64,000 nt of DNA from Paracyclopina nana (Eukaryota; Arthropoda; Copepoda; Cyclopoida; Cyclopettidae): positions 12,462,001 through 12,526,000 of the forward strand of contig JAGUCH010000001.1 of the NCBI GenBank assembly GCA_019096065.1, written 5' to 3'. The notes under the pieces are model-generated. The model was not told where the DNA came from and did not search any database. It worked only from the letters and a program-made list of their open reading frames with translations. The number at the start of each line of letters is the position of its first letter. Position 1 is the stretch's first letter. This document shows positions 1-10,866 of this stretch, in pieces. Both the position numbers and the translations under genes were made by a program.

Positions 1-3000
1 GTCGCTGTCGTAAAAGATGACTGTGTCAGCACCGGTTAGGTTGATGCCAACACCTCCAGAGCGAGTAGATAAAATGAACACAAAGTATTTGCTGTTCGCG
101 TTGAACCGCTCCATCAGCACTTGTCTCTGCTCAACTTTGGTAGACCCATCTAACCGAAGGTAGGTATGGCCGTGGTAGTTCAAGAAACTTTCGAGAACAT
201 CCAAAACCTTGGTCATCTGAGTGAAAATGAGGACTCGGTGGCTGCCAGCTTTCAGTTGCTGCAGCAGTCGAGCTAATGCTTGGAGCTTTCCACAATCGTA
301 TTGAATAAGCCTAGTTTCCGGCATTTGGAGCAGAGGCATTGTCGTCATTCTTTGAATCCAGTGAGTGTCAGCATCATCGAACCAATTGTTCACAAGGTCG
401 GTGGTCATATAGTCCACCATGGCCACAGCAGGTGGTACGTACATGTGGAATCTTGACATAAAACCTTTCAATTTTTCTAAAAGCTCGTGCATGGAGGAAG
501 GGATGAGGCTGTTGCCCATATCACACAAGGAAAACTCTATGGGCTCGTCGACACCGGACAACTTGGGAAGATCTGGTAAACTCCTGAAGATTGTTGCGGC
601 CTCCACGAGGTCTTTGCCGTATAGGGGGCATGCGTTGCAACGTCTGTCGTTGGTGGCCATAAGGCATGCAACCTTGTCTATGAGGTTCTGTACGAGCCTG
701 TCTTTGACTAATTTGGGCGGCTCTAGTTTAATTTTGTCGATGCTTGATGAGGCTTTTCTTTTGAGCGGGGACAAAGCAGTCAACGGAACAGTTTCGGAAG
801 AAAATATGGCAGATGAAAAAATGCCTTTTGGTGGAACTTCAGGTGCTTCGGCGCCATTATTGGGACGCTTTCGCTTCGCTGCTCCCCCTCCATTTGCCTC
901 TTCGCCCTGAGACTGCTGGTCACTGCTGTTGGCAGCGGAGGAGTCATCGAGCTGAGGCTTTTTCGTCGGGGTTGACGGCAACGAAATTTGAATCTTTGGA
1001 GCTTCAACTTGCATGTGAACAGTCGTCACTGGCGGTGGGTAAATAACTTGCTGGACAGTTTGCGACTTTGGGCAAAGAATGAAGGTCCCTTTGGGTGTCT
1101 TGATCGTGAGTATGCCTCCTTCTTTGATACCTTTTGACTTCCACAGGTTATTGTTGATGAGGGTTTGAAAAGGTATCTTGTTCTCAACCACTTTAGTGGT
1201 TGGCATAGGAGTGTTCACGGTTGAGCGCACTGTCATCCTCAACTTTCCTCTGGGACAAGCCACGGGAAGGCCAGCCCCTTTGAATAATATATGCGAGTCC
1301 ACCGTGGACTTGAGGACACGAAGACGATTCATACGATGGGCTGCAAATGCAGTCAAGTTATACTCGTGGTTGGCCATAGCCAAAGGAGAATACGACACAT
1401 CAACGTTTTTCAAGGGTTGATATTCACTGGCCCTTGTGTAGATTTTGGGAATGTTCACATCAACAGATCCTGAAACAATGAATTAGTCGCATGTTCGTGA
1501 AAACAAGAACTAACTACCGTTACTTACTTTGAATAAATGGTGACAGAGTGGGCCTGGGCTCAAACAGATTAGGGTGGTTGCAAACTTTGCGTAGTTGCAT
1601 CAGAACGTTGATCACAGACAGGAGATTGCCGCTCTCTAGAGTTTCTTTTGTCTTTGCCCTACTCATGAAGTCGTCGTACAGATACCGTTGCCTCTTCGAC
1701 AAGGGGCACTTGACAATGTGCTCGTACTTCTTCGGCAATTGCTTTTCAACTTCGTTCTTCAGCCGCCGTAAAAGGAAGGGACGCAACACTTTGTGCAGCC
1801 TTTGAATGAGCCCGTCGTTGTATTCCGCACTACCTTCCACCATACCCGTAAGTGGATTGGAAAACCATTCTTTGAAATCCCGGTGGGATTCGAATATGTT
1901 AGGCATTAGAAAATGCATAAGGGACCACAGCTCCATGAGATTGTTTTGCAACGGAGTTCCTGTTAACAGAAGTCGGCCGACGCTTGGGAAGTTAAGCAGC
2001 AACTGCCACCTCTGAGATTTGAAATTCTTGATATGCTGAGCTTCATCTAGGATCAAGTACTGCCACTGCTTCCGCCGAAAACTGGAGTGATCTTGGGTCA
2101 CAAGCTTGTAGGACGTAATGCAGATATGAAACGCATTGGGCTTAGTCCATCCCACTCGTTTCAGCTTGCGCTCCTTCTGGGATCCAAAATATGTGAGAAC
2201 CTTGAAGGCTGGAGCCCACTTTTTGATTTCCATCTCCCAGTTGAGCATAACAGAGGTTGGCACAACGATAAGATGAGGTCCCCAGACATGCCTTTCGCAA
2301 GCCATGTGAGCCAAAAAGGCGATTGTTTGAATAGTTTTTCCCAAACCCATTTCATCTGCAAGAATACCGTTGAGCTTCCTCTCGTGAAGCGAAACGAGCC
2401 AGTCCAGACCGATGTGTTGGTATTCTCTGAGAGTATGCTTGAGCAGGAATGGAACGGGAGTTTTCACGTTAGTCGTATCTAACGTGTTGCCCGTTGGTTG
2501 GAACTGAGCTGCCATCTCCACGACATCATAAAAGTCCTTGTTTTCCTCACCCATGAGAGTTTTCAGGTCATCTTTACGCTTCATGCTATCCTTGTCGGAA
2601 GGTTCCTCTGGTGGGATGTCCTCGACAACTTGACTTTTAGTTCTACGACCGCTCCTGGTTGTCGAGGACACGCCAGCTGATGATGAAGTAGATGGTGTGG
2701 GCTCATCAATGTCATGACTCTGTTCGTCATTGTCGTTGCCTTCAAACAGCTCAGGATGGAATTTCTTGAGCAAATCTTCGAGAGGGATGTCAGCCTCGGC
2801 ATTCAACATGTCAAGCTCACCGTCTTCATTCGTGTCTTCCTCACGTGCTATAGTTGCCTCATCGTCGTCAGAGTTTTGGTCGGGTTCGTAGTCGTCGTTA
2901 TCGTCCATTTCAGCATCACTGACATTCGGAGTCGTCCTACGTGACGAAGGGTTGGTCTGGCTGTCAGCCATGCTTTCAGCCAACAGCGTAGAGAACTTTT

Positions 3001-3739
3001 CAGTTCTGTCCACGATAAAATTCAAGTGTTGGTCCAGCGCCTGCTTCCTCTTGGCCTCAATTTGTGTCTTCACAGTGAACTCGAACAGCTTTTCGACGTT
3101 ACCCCAGAAATTGCGGATTTCTCTGGCATACGAGGAGGCGATTTTTCGCAAGTTTTGCTCATGGGCCTTTTCTGCTCGGACCAGGGCAACCTCTTTGTCA
3201 CTGAAGTGCTTTTGCACCATCTTTGAGCACTTTTTACATACAAGCTGAAAAAAGAAAACAATTAAACCATCGCCCTAGTAAGTGCTCTAACGCATCTAAT
3301 GTACCTTTTTTGTCTTGCGCTCTTGCAAAATGACGCTGGATAGCCAGTTCATTTCCTCTATCACAAAATCCCAATGGGTTTTAGGCCTGGTTGGCGTCTG
3401 AATTTTGACCAGCTTCTTGCTCGCCCACAAGCCCTGCTGTTGAAGTTCGTGGATTCTCCCCAGCACTTTGGCCTCCTCTCTGCCCACCGAAACTGCCACT
3501 GGATCCTGAGACATTTTCCTAGCTGATTTTCTTGCTGAGGTCGGGAGCGATACGACGACTCCTGAAGAGCTCGTAACATCTTCCGAGGCTCTGCGAGGAG
3601 GCGTAGTCACAGGCAAAGATGGCGACCCTGTGAGGCTGTCAAGCTCCTGTTTGTAGCTCTCAATTCGCCGGCGTTTAGTCTCCACTTTTTCCCGACGAAG
3701 GTCGAGGCACCGCCGCCGCCTTTCGTCCACGGTTGCCAT
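1..3739 (-). CDS. dom: Domino/SRCAP (SWR1-type) chromatin-remodelling ATPase, N-terminal part
   Basis: Swr1-family ATPase, which in known systems exchanges histone H2A variants in nucleosomes. Exons read 3739-3305, 3244-1528 and 1469-1, with GT-AG introns of 60 and 58 bp in phases 0 and 1; the last exon runs off the window, giving 1207 codons. An HSA domain spans the first splice (about residues 120-190), followed by an acidic stretch with many D/E and then the first RecA lobe: Walker A in DEMGLGKT at 442-449 and a DEAQ box at 545-548, the SRCAP/Domino form rather than DEAH. After LRKVCNHPNLF comes an insert of about 400 residues rich in S, P and K, then the second lobe begins (LIFTQMTKVLDVLE, LRLDGSTKVEQRQ, STRSGGVGINLTGAD). 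A split ATPase with a long insert is the hallmark of this family. The start MATVDERRRR follows an in-frame upstream region without obvious coding. INO80 is less likely because of the HSA and motif wording. Confidence 0.95.
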
Positions 3740-6700
3740 GATGGGGACGAAAAGAAGCTAAAAAAGTGAAAAAACCGGCGGCTAAACTCGGCCGCTACAG
3801 CTACGAAAACTGATCGCACAGAATCCTTCGTCGTTCTTTCTCTCTTCCAAAACAATCTCGTTAGTCGGTACCGACCTAGACCGAGCGTGACTTCACCCGA
3901 AAATCGCGTCGAAAATCAAGTCAAGCTAAGTCTTGTCTACGCTGAATGTTCACAAATGTTAGCTGTAATGATACAATTATGGCAAGGCATTAAATGATGT
4001 AGGTGAAAATGGAAATATCGACAACCCTAAAATTCATTGCATCCAATTTCAAGGAGTAACATAAATTGGAATCAATGGGCGATTGCCTAAAAAATGAAGG
4101 CTCAGTTTACCTTTCAGAATTGTTTGTTGTTATCTAAGGTCGCAATTATTGGGGAAAATGAAGGCATTAAACAAAATTATGTTAATGTCTGACATTTTTT
4201 AGCGGTCTTTGTTGTAAGCGACCACATCAACAAGTTATTTTGACAATGGCTATCATAATTGCTTGCCCTTTCAAGCGAATGTTGATCTTTTTTCAAATCG
4301 GAACTAGAAATAAAATCTCACGCAACCTTTCATTATTTTGAAGGTCTTTTTGCAACAGATCCAGACTGAAACAGATTCATTCAATTTGAGAAAGTAATTA
4401 GCATCAGAATGTTCCCTTCATGTTCTTTCTTTGTTTGTTGCACCAAATTACATCGAGGTAAAATAAAATAAATTATGTACAGTAAAAAAATATTAATTAG
4501 GATTTTGTCAAAAAAAATACATTGTAAACTTCATGAACAGAGATAAAACCAAAAGTTAATTTTAAGGCTGGTAGCTATAGCTCTCAATGCAATGTAGTGA
4601 GAAACTATGGTGCTGTAGCTCCTGGCCTGTCCGGTCAATTTTGGTTATTTGATAATGAATCAAAAAAGTTACATGGGACAATTCAACGGAGGGTCAGAAT
4701 ATCAGCAGTCTGTTACGCATTTAAGTAGTATGAACAAAAGCTCCTGATATTCCATGCACCATTGAAATCTTGATGCCAAGGGCTTACAGAAAATATGTAT
4801 TATATTTCTATGGTGAACAACTAAATTTAGGTTGAACTAACTTGATTGGTTTATGGGGTAATGCACATTCAAAATTATTGACCATAAAGTTAACTTTGAG
4901 AAAAAATAATGTTGATATGCAAGAATACTTTCAAATGTTGTTAAAACAAAGAAACCTCAATTTATCATATATTGAGCTTAAGTTGCTCCATGATTTGTCT
5001 GTTCAACCTACTTTGTAGTATGTTGTTTCCTCTGAGGAGTTCAAAAATACAAAGATATATACCAAAACCATCAAAGGCCAGAAAGTGTTGTTAATAAAAA
5101 ACAGTTTTTGATATATTGGTCAGCAGTGGCCATTTAATTGAATGTTTTGAAAAAATCATAAAACCCTTGCAAACCTTCAAACCCAATAATAATTTGAGGA
5201 AAAAGTCTTTTCTGGAAGGCCAGCCAAAGAATAGTAGTGGCAGATTTTATATTCCCAAAATTGTGTCAGAAATTCACTATTTTTGCACCTTGGACCAAAG
5301 ATTGGCCTCTAGCCAGTTCCAGGAGCATTTCTGGAATCATATGAAAAAACTGTAAGCGAATGGTTTTATTTTATTCCAAGATTTGACCATGCACTTAATG
5401 GTTTGCTCGAGAGCCAAAATTGGGTTGGCAGTCTAGGCCTCGGTAGACATGACAGATTTTAGGTTTGAGCTTAAGAGTCTGACTAGATAATTAACGCTAG
5501 CCTTTAGAATTAAATATTGATATTATCATGTTAGCTTTTTGTCGAAAAGAAATTCATTGCAAAGAAATGCATGCTGTGGGTTTACGTTGATGATTAGGCA
5601 TAAATGCAAAATGCTTAAAGCATTCTCATCTAAGCCATATAAGGCTAGTTACTCAAGGCCTCATTTATGTAGTGCACTCGAAAAGAGCTGTAAAATAACT
5701 GACTTTTGAAATATCGCCTTTGAGCAAGATTTCCTCAATATGTTGGAAACTTGAGCCCACACATATGGTGAAACGTGTTTTCACCCTCTGAGCAAAGGGG
5801 TAATAATTAGTAAACTACGTAGTGTGGCTCTAATAATTCGTCATGTGGCTCATCAAATCGTTTTAATTGCGGTCATCTAGATTGAACTTTCGGCGGCCAT
5901 AAAATGAGTCTCTCCCCTGAAATTACAAGATTTTTAGCACACTTAATCCTCGGTGAATCATTTGTCTGCTCTGGATTTAGTGATGACTGTGATTATCAAA
6001 CGATGAAATTAATCGGAATTATTGATGGTGATGATTTTCCAGATTGTTACATTATGGGTAGCTGCAACAGCTCGACGCAGCATAATAATCATGGTCAGTT
6101 CTCATGAATGGAGATTAAATTGCCAATAAGGAGGACAAGTATTATATTTATGGTTCTTCAGGAGGAATTTCTCACAAAGCTTCCGCCATTCAGACGGGCT
6201 GGCGCCAAGAAATGAATCCCATGACGAATAACGACGACGATGATGAGTAGTAAGTGACCAGTTTTCTGCTGGTCAAGTGCAAGATTTGTTTAAACACCTC
6301 TCGCAATGTTGACAGTTCTCACAGTTATTATGTTATACTTGCTACAGCAATAACAAGGCAATGATACTATTTCAGGCAGAAGGATGAGAGAGCTTGCCAG
6401 CTGCCTTGATCAAGCGAAGTTATTCGGGGCAAATATGTCGCAAATCGTTATCATTGTCCTTTGCAATTTTGCCGGAATTTAATTACGGCGTCGTCGGGTC
6501 TCAATGGCGTGGTGAAAGTGAACAAAGGATACAAAAAGACTATGCTAGTCGTCAATTTCGACTTGGGGGTCCGTCAAACTCCGACTACTAAAATAATCCA
6601 TATGAATCCTGGATGGTTGCCAGGACAATCTCAGTAATGAATCGAAGGCAAAAAGGGGTATAAACGCAGCGCCAAATTGAACAACAGCTAGGCTGCGAGC

Positions 6701-7116
6701 ATCAAATGTACCTGTGTATGCGCTTAACATTTTATTCTATGTCTAAACTAGATATATAGGAGGCCCATCTCATCTGAGGCGTTTTGATGCTTCAGCCTAT
6801 CTGGTTTGCAACAGCCTATGTGACCTGAGTTGTTCACAAGAGCTAGGACAGGTGAGCTCGGCGAGGTGGCCGAAAGCGAGGCCGCGCTGCTCCTGCGGCT
6901 GCTGCTGCATATAGCTGATGTTTGACATCCTCGTTGTTGTTAGCGACCTCGCTTTTTTCGCGAGTCACAAGTATAATATACTTCTTGTTACACTCGTGGC
7001 GGCGGGGTCAACAAGAAAGCTCCGGACATACAAGCGATTGTGTCAGTTGCTAGTGAATGATCTGGGAGTGAGTACCGATATACATATACTGCCTCCATAT
7101 TAAGGTATATGCCCAA
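3740..7116. other. Gene-poor gap between domino and troponin C
   Basis: The A+T-rich gap holds the 5' flank of domino (about 3740-3900, leftward transcription) and the upstream region of troponin C. No convincing gene is visible. Open frames at 5116-5355 and 5904-6107 have no recognisable domain. A possible pair of small exons at 6041-6211 is listed separately. A short hairpin (GGTGAAAC / GTTTTCACC) lies near 5768. Confidence 0.5.
6041..6211 (+). other. Candidate terminal exon pair, unidentified
   Basis: Two short stretches have good splice context: one after a pyrimidine-rich AG (GATTTTCCAG) ending before GTCAGT near 6091, and one after GGTTCTTCAG near 6163. Joined in one frame they read about 17 residues (LWVAATARRS) then about 17 (EEFLTKLPPFRRAGAKK) to a TGA at about 6211. 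The text looks protein-like, with hydrophobic then basic residues, but no upstream exon could be found and no family is recognised. Another frame through the same exons also stays open to a TAG, so the frame is uncertain. It may be the 3' end of a longer gene or chance. Confidence 0.2.
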
Positions 7117-7124
7117 TATAAAAA
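7117..7124 (+). promoter_or_regulatory. TATA box of troponin C
   Basis: TATAAAAA stands 66 bp before the start codon of troponin C. A start site about 30 bp downstream would leave a 5' leader of roughly 40 nt. A strong TATA box fits an abundantly expressed muscle gene; the role is inferred from position and sequence only. Confidence 0.6.
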
Positions 7125-7189
7125 GATGTACCAGAATAGCATATATTGAACTTTGTAGTTGCTAACAACTCCGTCGATCTTGAGCCAAG

Positions 7190-7696
7190 ATGAGCAAGGA
7201 AGAGACCTACGAGGGCATTGACTTCGAGGAGATCCAGGAGACCACTGGCCTGGAGAAGGACGAGATCAAGGTGCTGAAGATCTGCTTCAACATGTTCGAC
7301 GTGAAGAACCAGGATTTCCTCAGTGCCGACGACCTCGACGACATCCTGCGCGCCATGGGCTTCAGGCCCTCCAAGGAGGAGCTCAAGGAGATCCTGGAGG
7401 AGATCGATGAGGACGGCTCAGGCGAGATCGAGTTTGCCGAGTTTTGCCAACTGTGCGCCAAGTTCCTCATTGAGGAGCCCGATGAGGAGACCATGAAAGC
7501 CGAGCTGAAGGAGGCTTTCCGCGTGTACGACAAGGAGGCCAACGGCTTCATCACCACGGACCAACTGCGCGAGATCATTGCCGAGCTGGACACCAGGCTC
7601 ACCTCCGAGGATCTTGATGGCATCATTGAGGAGATCGACGAGGACGGCTCGGGCACCATGGACTTTGACGAGTTCTGCCAAATGATGATGAGCTAA
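7190..7696 (+). CDS. TpnC: Troponin C (calcium-binding subunit of muscle troponin)
   Basis: 168-residue EF-hand protein that senses calcium in the troponin complex of striated muscle. Four EF-hand loops are visible. Loop 1 (D37-D48) lacks the central glycine and final glutamate; loop 3 (D114-Q125) ends in Q. Loop 2 (D73-E84, DEDGSGEIEF) and loop 4 (D150-E161, DEDGSGTMDF) are canonical. Calcium sites at II and IV only is the known arthropod troponin C pattern and separates it from calmodulin, which has four working sites. The length is normal for arthropod troponin C. The whole coding region is a single uninterrupted frame. Third codon positions are rich in C and G, unlike the A+T-rich surroundings, consistent with high expression. 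A TATA box lies upstream. Its reverse strand also contains long open frames, which are shadows of the biased codon use. Confidence 0.96.
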   Translation: MSKEETYEGIDFEEIQETTGLEKDEIKVLKICFNMFDVKNQDFLSADDLDDILRAMGFRPSKEELKEILEEIDEDGSGEIEFAEFCQLCAKFLIEEPDEETMKAELKEAFRVYDKEANGFITTDQLREIIAELDTRLTSEDLDGIIEEIDEDGSGTMDFDEFCQMMMS

Positions 7697-10237
7697 ATAC
7701 ACTACCATCATCATCAAGCATTCCGAGATGGCTGGCTACCTAGCTGCTGATCGTATTTCCTCCCTCACTACTTTTTGTCAATTTCCCGCCCATGAAAATT
7801 GTAATAATACACTTTGAAACAATCATATACGAGAGTGTGAGTGCGTGCGCAGGTGATTTCTCTCCTCTTTTTTATAATCTCGATAAAATACGCTACTGTA
7901 CTGATGAATACAAAAGTCGTCACAGAGGTTTTAATAGGCTCTCTCATATCATATGCTTCTCTGAAGTAGTCTAGAATAACCTAAGCTGTCGTCATCTTGA
8001 TGGATCGTTTCCCTGACCTTTCGGGCGTGCAGAAAAATGACAAAATGTTGCTGTAGCAGAAAGGATTAGAAAGCTGGATGACCTGTCCTTCTTCGTTTTT
8101 GCACGATTGTCCTGGAATTCAGGCCGAATTGCTGAATACCGATAACTCGCGCACAATTGAGAAATGTCGCCACTTTCTTCTATTTACTATAATGCTTGCT
8201 TCGTTACGAGCCTGCTAGATGAACTGAAAATTCATTCGCCAGAAAGGTACTTGCATGTATCGTTAACACAGTACTTGCAGCAACTGGGATGGATGACCCC
8301 ATCCCAATCTTGGGAATTCTTTCTGATATTTTGCAATAGGGTAAAAAAGTGGCCGATTGTCGTCTCGCTGCAGCATCACCGTCGTCAGCTAGTTGTAGTA
8401 GTAGAAAGCCACTTTTTCACACACCTTGAATTTTCGTTGTAAACGCTTTCGTTCACTTTTGCTGCCCAGGCAACCCATTATAAAAGCTGCTTTCGAGTAA
8501 GGGCACTAAATATATTTTCATGTGTCCTCAAAAATGCTCCATAACTCTTTGGCAGGGTGACAGAATAGTGCATCCGGACTATTTGTCTCGGCTTGCCCCG
8601 CTTGTTTTGCAATCAAACATAATTAGACCTATATGGCTATCTTTGATGGTGCTCAAAACAGCTTCTGTTTGCTCAAACTCGTCCCCACCGGAATTGTTAA
8701 GTTCAGTCACATTTGTGTCACAGAACAGAAGGGTCGCGAAAGCAAAAATGTGATGTTACTGTTTACATTAGGTTCATGTGACGCTTACATTTCAAAAGCC
8801 TTCTATGACATAGAAGGGTAAACAACTGTTAAGACGTTATGTTACTGTACTCTTAAACAACTATTAAAATTGGTACTGTTATTTATCTGTTCTCATGGTT
8901 ATTTCAGGGTACAGTCCGGCCAAAAATTTCTGTCTGATCCGATCTGTGATGTAGATGTGATACAAATTGTAACCAAAGTGTTAAACAACCATGCAAGCAT
9001 AACTTAAAGAATTAAGAGCAACAGTCATTTCACATTTCAAAATTTGGAATTGTGACCTCAAGCTTGAATGAGTCAAGGGATATTCCTCATAAATATTGGC
9101 CTATCAGCACAAATGTATGTACCTGAACTCATCTTCAGTCTTAATCCAAAATATCTATGTCAATGACATCACATGTTATGATATAGTTCAGATTAAACTT
9201 GGCCTGTTTAATTTAAGAATAATAATCAAATAATGAGCTTACATCAATTTTGGCAACCAATAAGCCTATTGAACATTTTTTGTGTTTACTTGTTTTTTGT
9301 AATAAAAGATAAATTGATAGCATTAGAACAGTTAAGGAATTGCCTTCATAGGATACTCTCAATTGAGTTTTCCAATTAATAGTACATGTGAATGGATTTG
9401 TGTAATATGTTTCAATCAAAGATGTAATGCTAAGATGACAGCGCCATCTCTGAACATTTTTAGTAACTGAAAAACTACTAAAATTATTGTATTTTGCATG
9501 GTAGTTTCATGACTTGAAAAAAAGTTATTTCATAGATTCAAAATGAATAAATTTCATGGTTATTTAATACATCAGTCACAAATCAAATCATGGTTACTTC
9601 ACATTTTAAAGCGACGTCATCATTTTCCAGCTTCTTTGCTCCATAGTAGTTTCAGAGAACAAAAAAATTGATATATGCATGGTTGTGTCACAGTTGCTTG
9701 TCACATTTCTAAAACAATAAGAAATCGACATATTGTGCTCTAAATGTACACAGTTAGTTCACATTTCAAAATTTTTCTTCTATGTACAGAACAATTTCAC
9801 AGATCTGTCACATTTCTATAACAACCCTTACCTAACTGTGTACATTTCAAAATTTCCACAGTTGTGTCACAGTTCAATTTGAACTATGTACAATTCGAAG
9901 ATTCCGGTGGGGGTACATATAGTATTTCAACATGTTGGTGTGCAACGCGAGAAATTGTTTGTTGACCCCACGCCCCCCTCGCCTCAAATTTTGCCCCAAT
10001 GATGTAGCATTTTACATAATCTAACAAATTGCAACTGGGTCTTTTTAAGCCTACACAATTTACTGCCTCTTGAGGCCAGTTGATCAAGAAGTCATTTTCT
10101 TGAGGCAGACTAATGATTTTTGCTGGGCAGCAATTTTACATACTACTGCTCGTAGTTGGGCGTTGCACTTTTCAAAGTCCGCGCGTTGTTCCCACACACA
10201 AATTCATTTGACCTCAATCAGCGCTAATGCTACCTTT
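7697..10237. other. Gap after troponin C, no gene recognised
   Basis: Holds the 3' flank of troponin C (no clear AATAAA seen close by) and then A+T-rich DNA. Open frames near 8164-8442 and 8520-8821 show no domain. From about 9480 the sequence becomes loosely repetitive (see 9480-9890). Confidence 0.5.
9480..9890. repeat. Degenerate short repeats (CATGGTT, CACATTTCAAAAT, CACAGTTGTGTCACA)
   Basis: Variants of CATGGTTRTKTCACA and TTCACATTTCAAAATTT recur at irregular spacing, for example near 9497, 9552, 9586, 9678, 9748 and 9841. Looser examples lie further left at about 8700-9060. This may be the decayed end of a mobile element with sub-repeats, but no inverted partner or flanking duplication was found. 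Confidence 0.35.
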
Positions 10238-10866
10238 GCACAGTGGGGTCATCTCTATGCGAAAAGTGGCGTTTGGCGGCAAAGTGAAATATTCTAGTAC
10301 TTAATGCCGTAGGCCTTTCAAACAGAGATTTAAGGCCTAGTTTTCAAATTTTTGGGCTTGAATTGATGATTTTTCATAGAAAAGTGCATTGAAAACGGTT
10401 TTGTCAGCTATTACTGAGTTTGTTATTGTTTTGATAATTGAAAAAGGGCTGCTGAAGTCGGCAAAATGGGCTCAGGGAAAACTGTGATATCTCAAAATGG
10501 CGCCAAAATGCGCAAATAAAACTTTGTCATAATGATTTCAGGTAATGAACTGATTGTTTCATGCAAAAATTGTTGAGAACTTTTGAGGGCTAACGAGCAA
10601 ATTAATATTTGAAAATGATCAAAAATAGCTTAACTTCAGGATCCCCTTTTCGCGGAACATTTGAGCGAATCGCAAATTTCCGTTAATAGTTATCATAATT
10701 TGTAATGTAACCAACAATTAATTTTGATGCCACAATCATGATTGAATTGTTTTCGGCCTCGAAATTTCCAATTTTAAACTGCCGTGTTTTGAGAGAGTTT
10801 GAATGATGCTGCCATTTCGCGAGATTTCCAAACGCCACTTTTTGCAACGGGATGTCCCCACTGTGC
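10238..10866. mobile_element. MITE-like inverted-repeat element, 629 bp
   Basis: The left end starts GCACAGTGGGG and continues through AAAAGTGGCGTTTGG. The right end, read on the other strand, starts with the same 11 bases and contains AAAAAGTGGCGTTTGG, giving imperfect terminal inverted repeats of about 40 bp. Both ends are flanked by TTT, a possible 3-bp target duplication. No transposase frame lies inside. The superfamily is uncertain: a CACAGTG-like end and short duplication could suit the CMC group, but this is a guess. Confidence 0.6.

Noticed and set aside
7207-7659. 150-codon serine-rich frame antisense to troponin C
   Set aside because: It is the shadow of GAG/GAT-rich codons on the coding strand.
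7190-7696. Calmodulin
   Set aside because: Two of four EF-hand loops lack key residues and the length is 168, not 149; troponin C fits.
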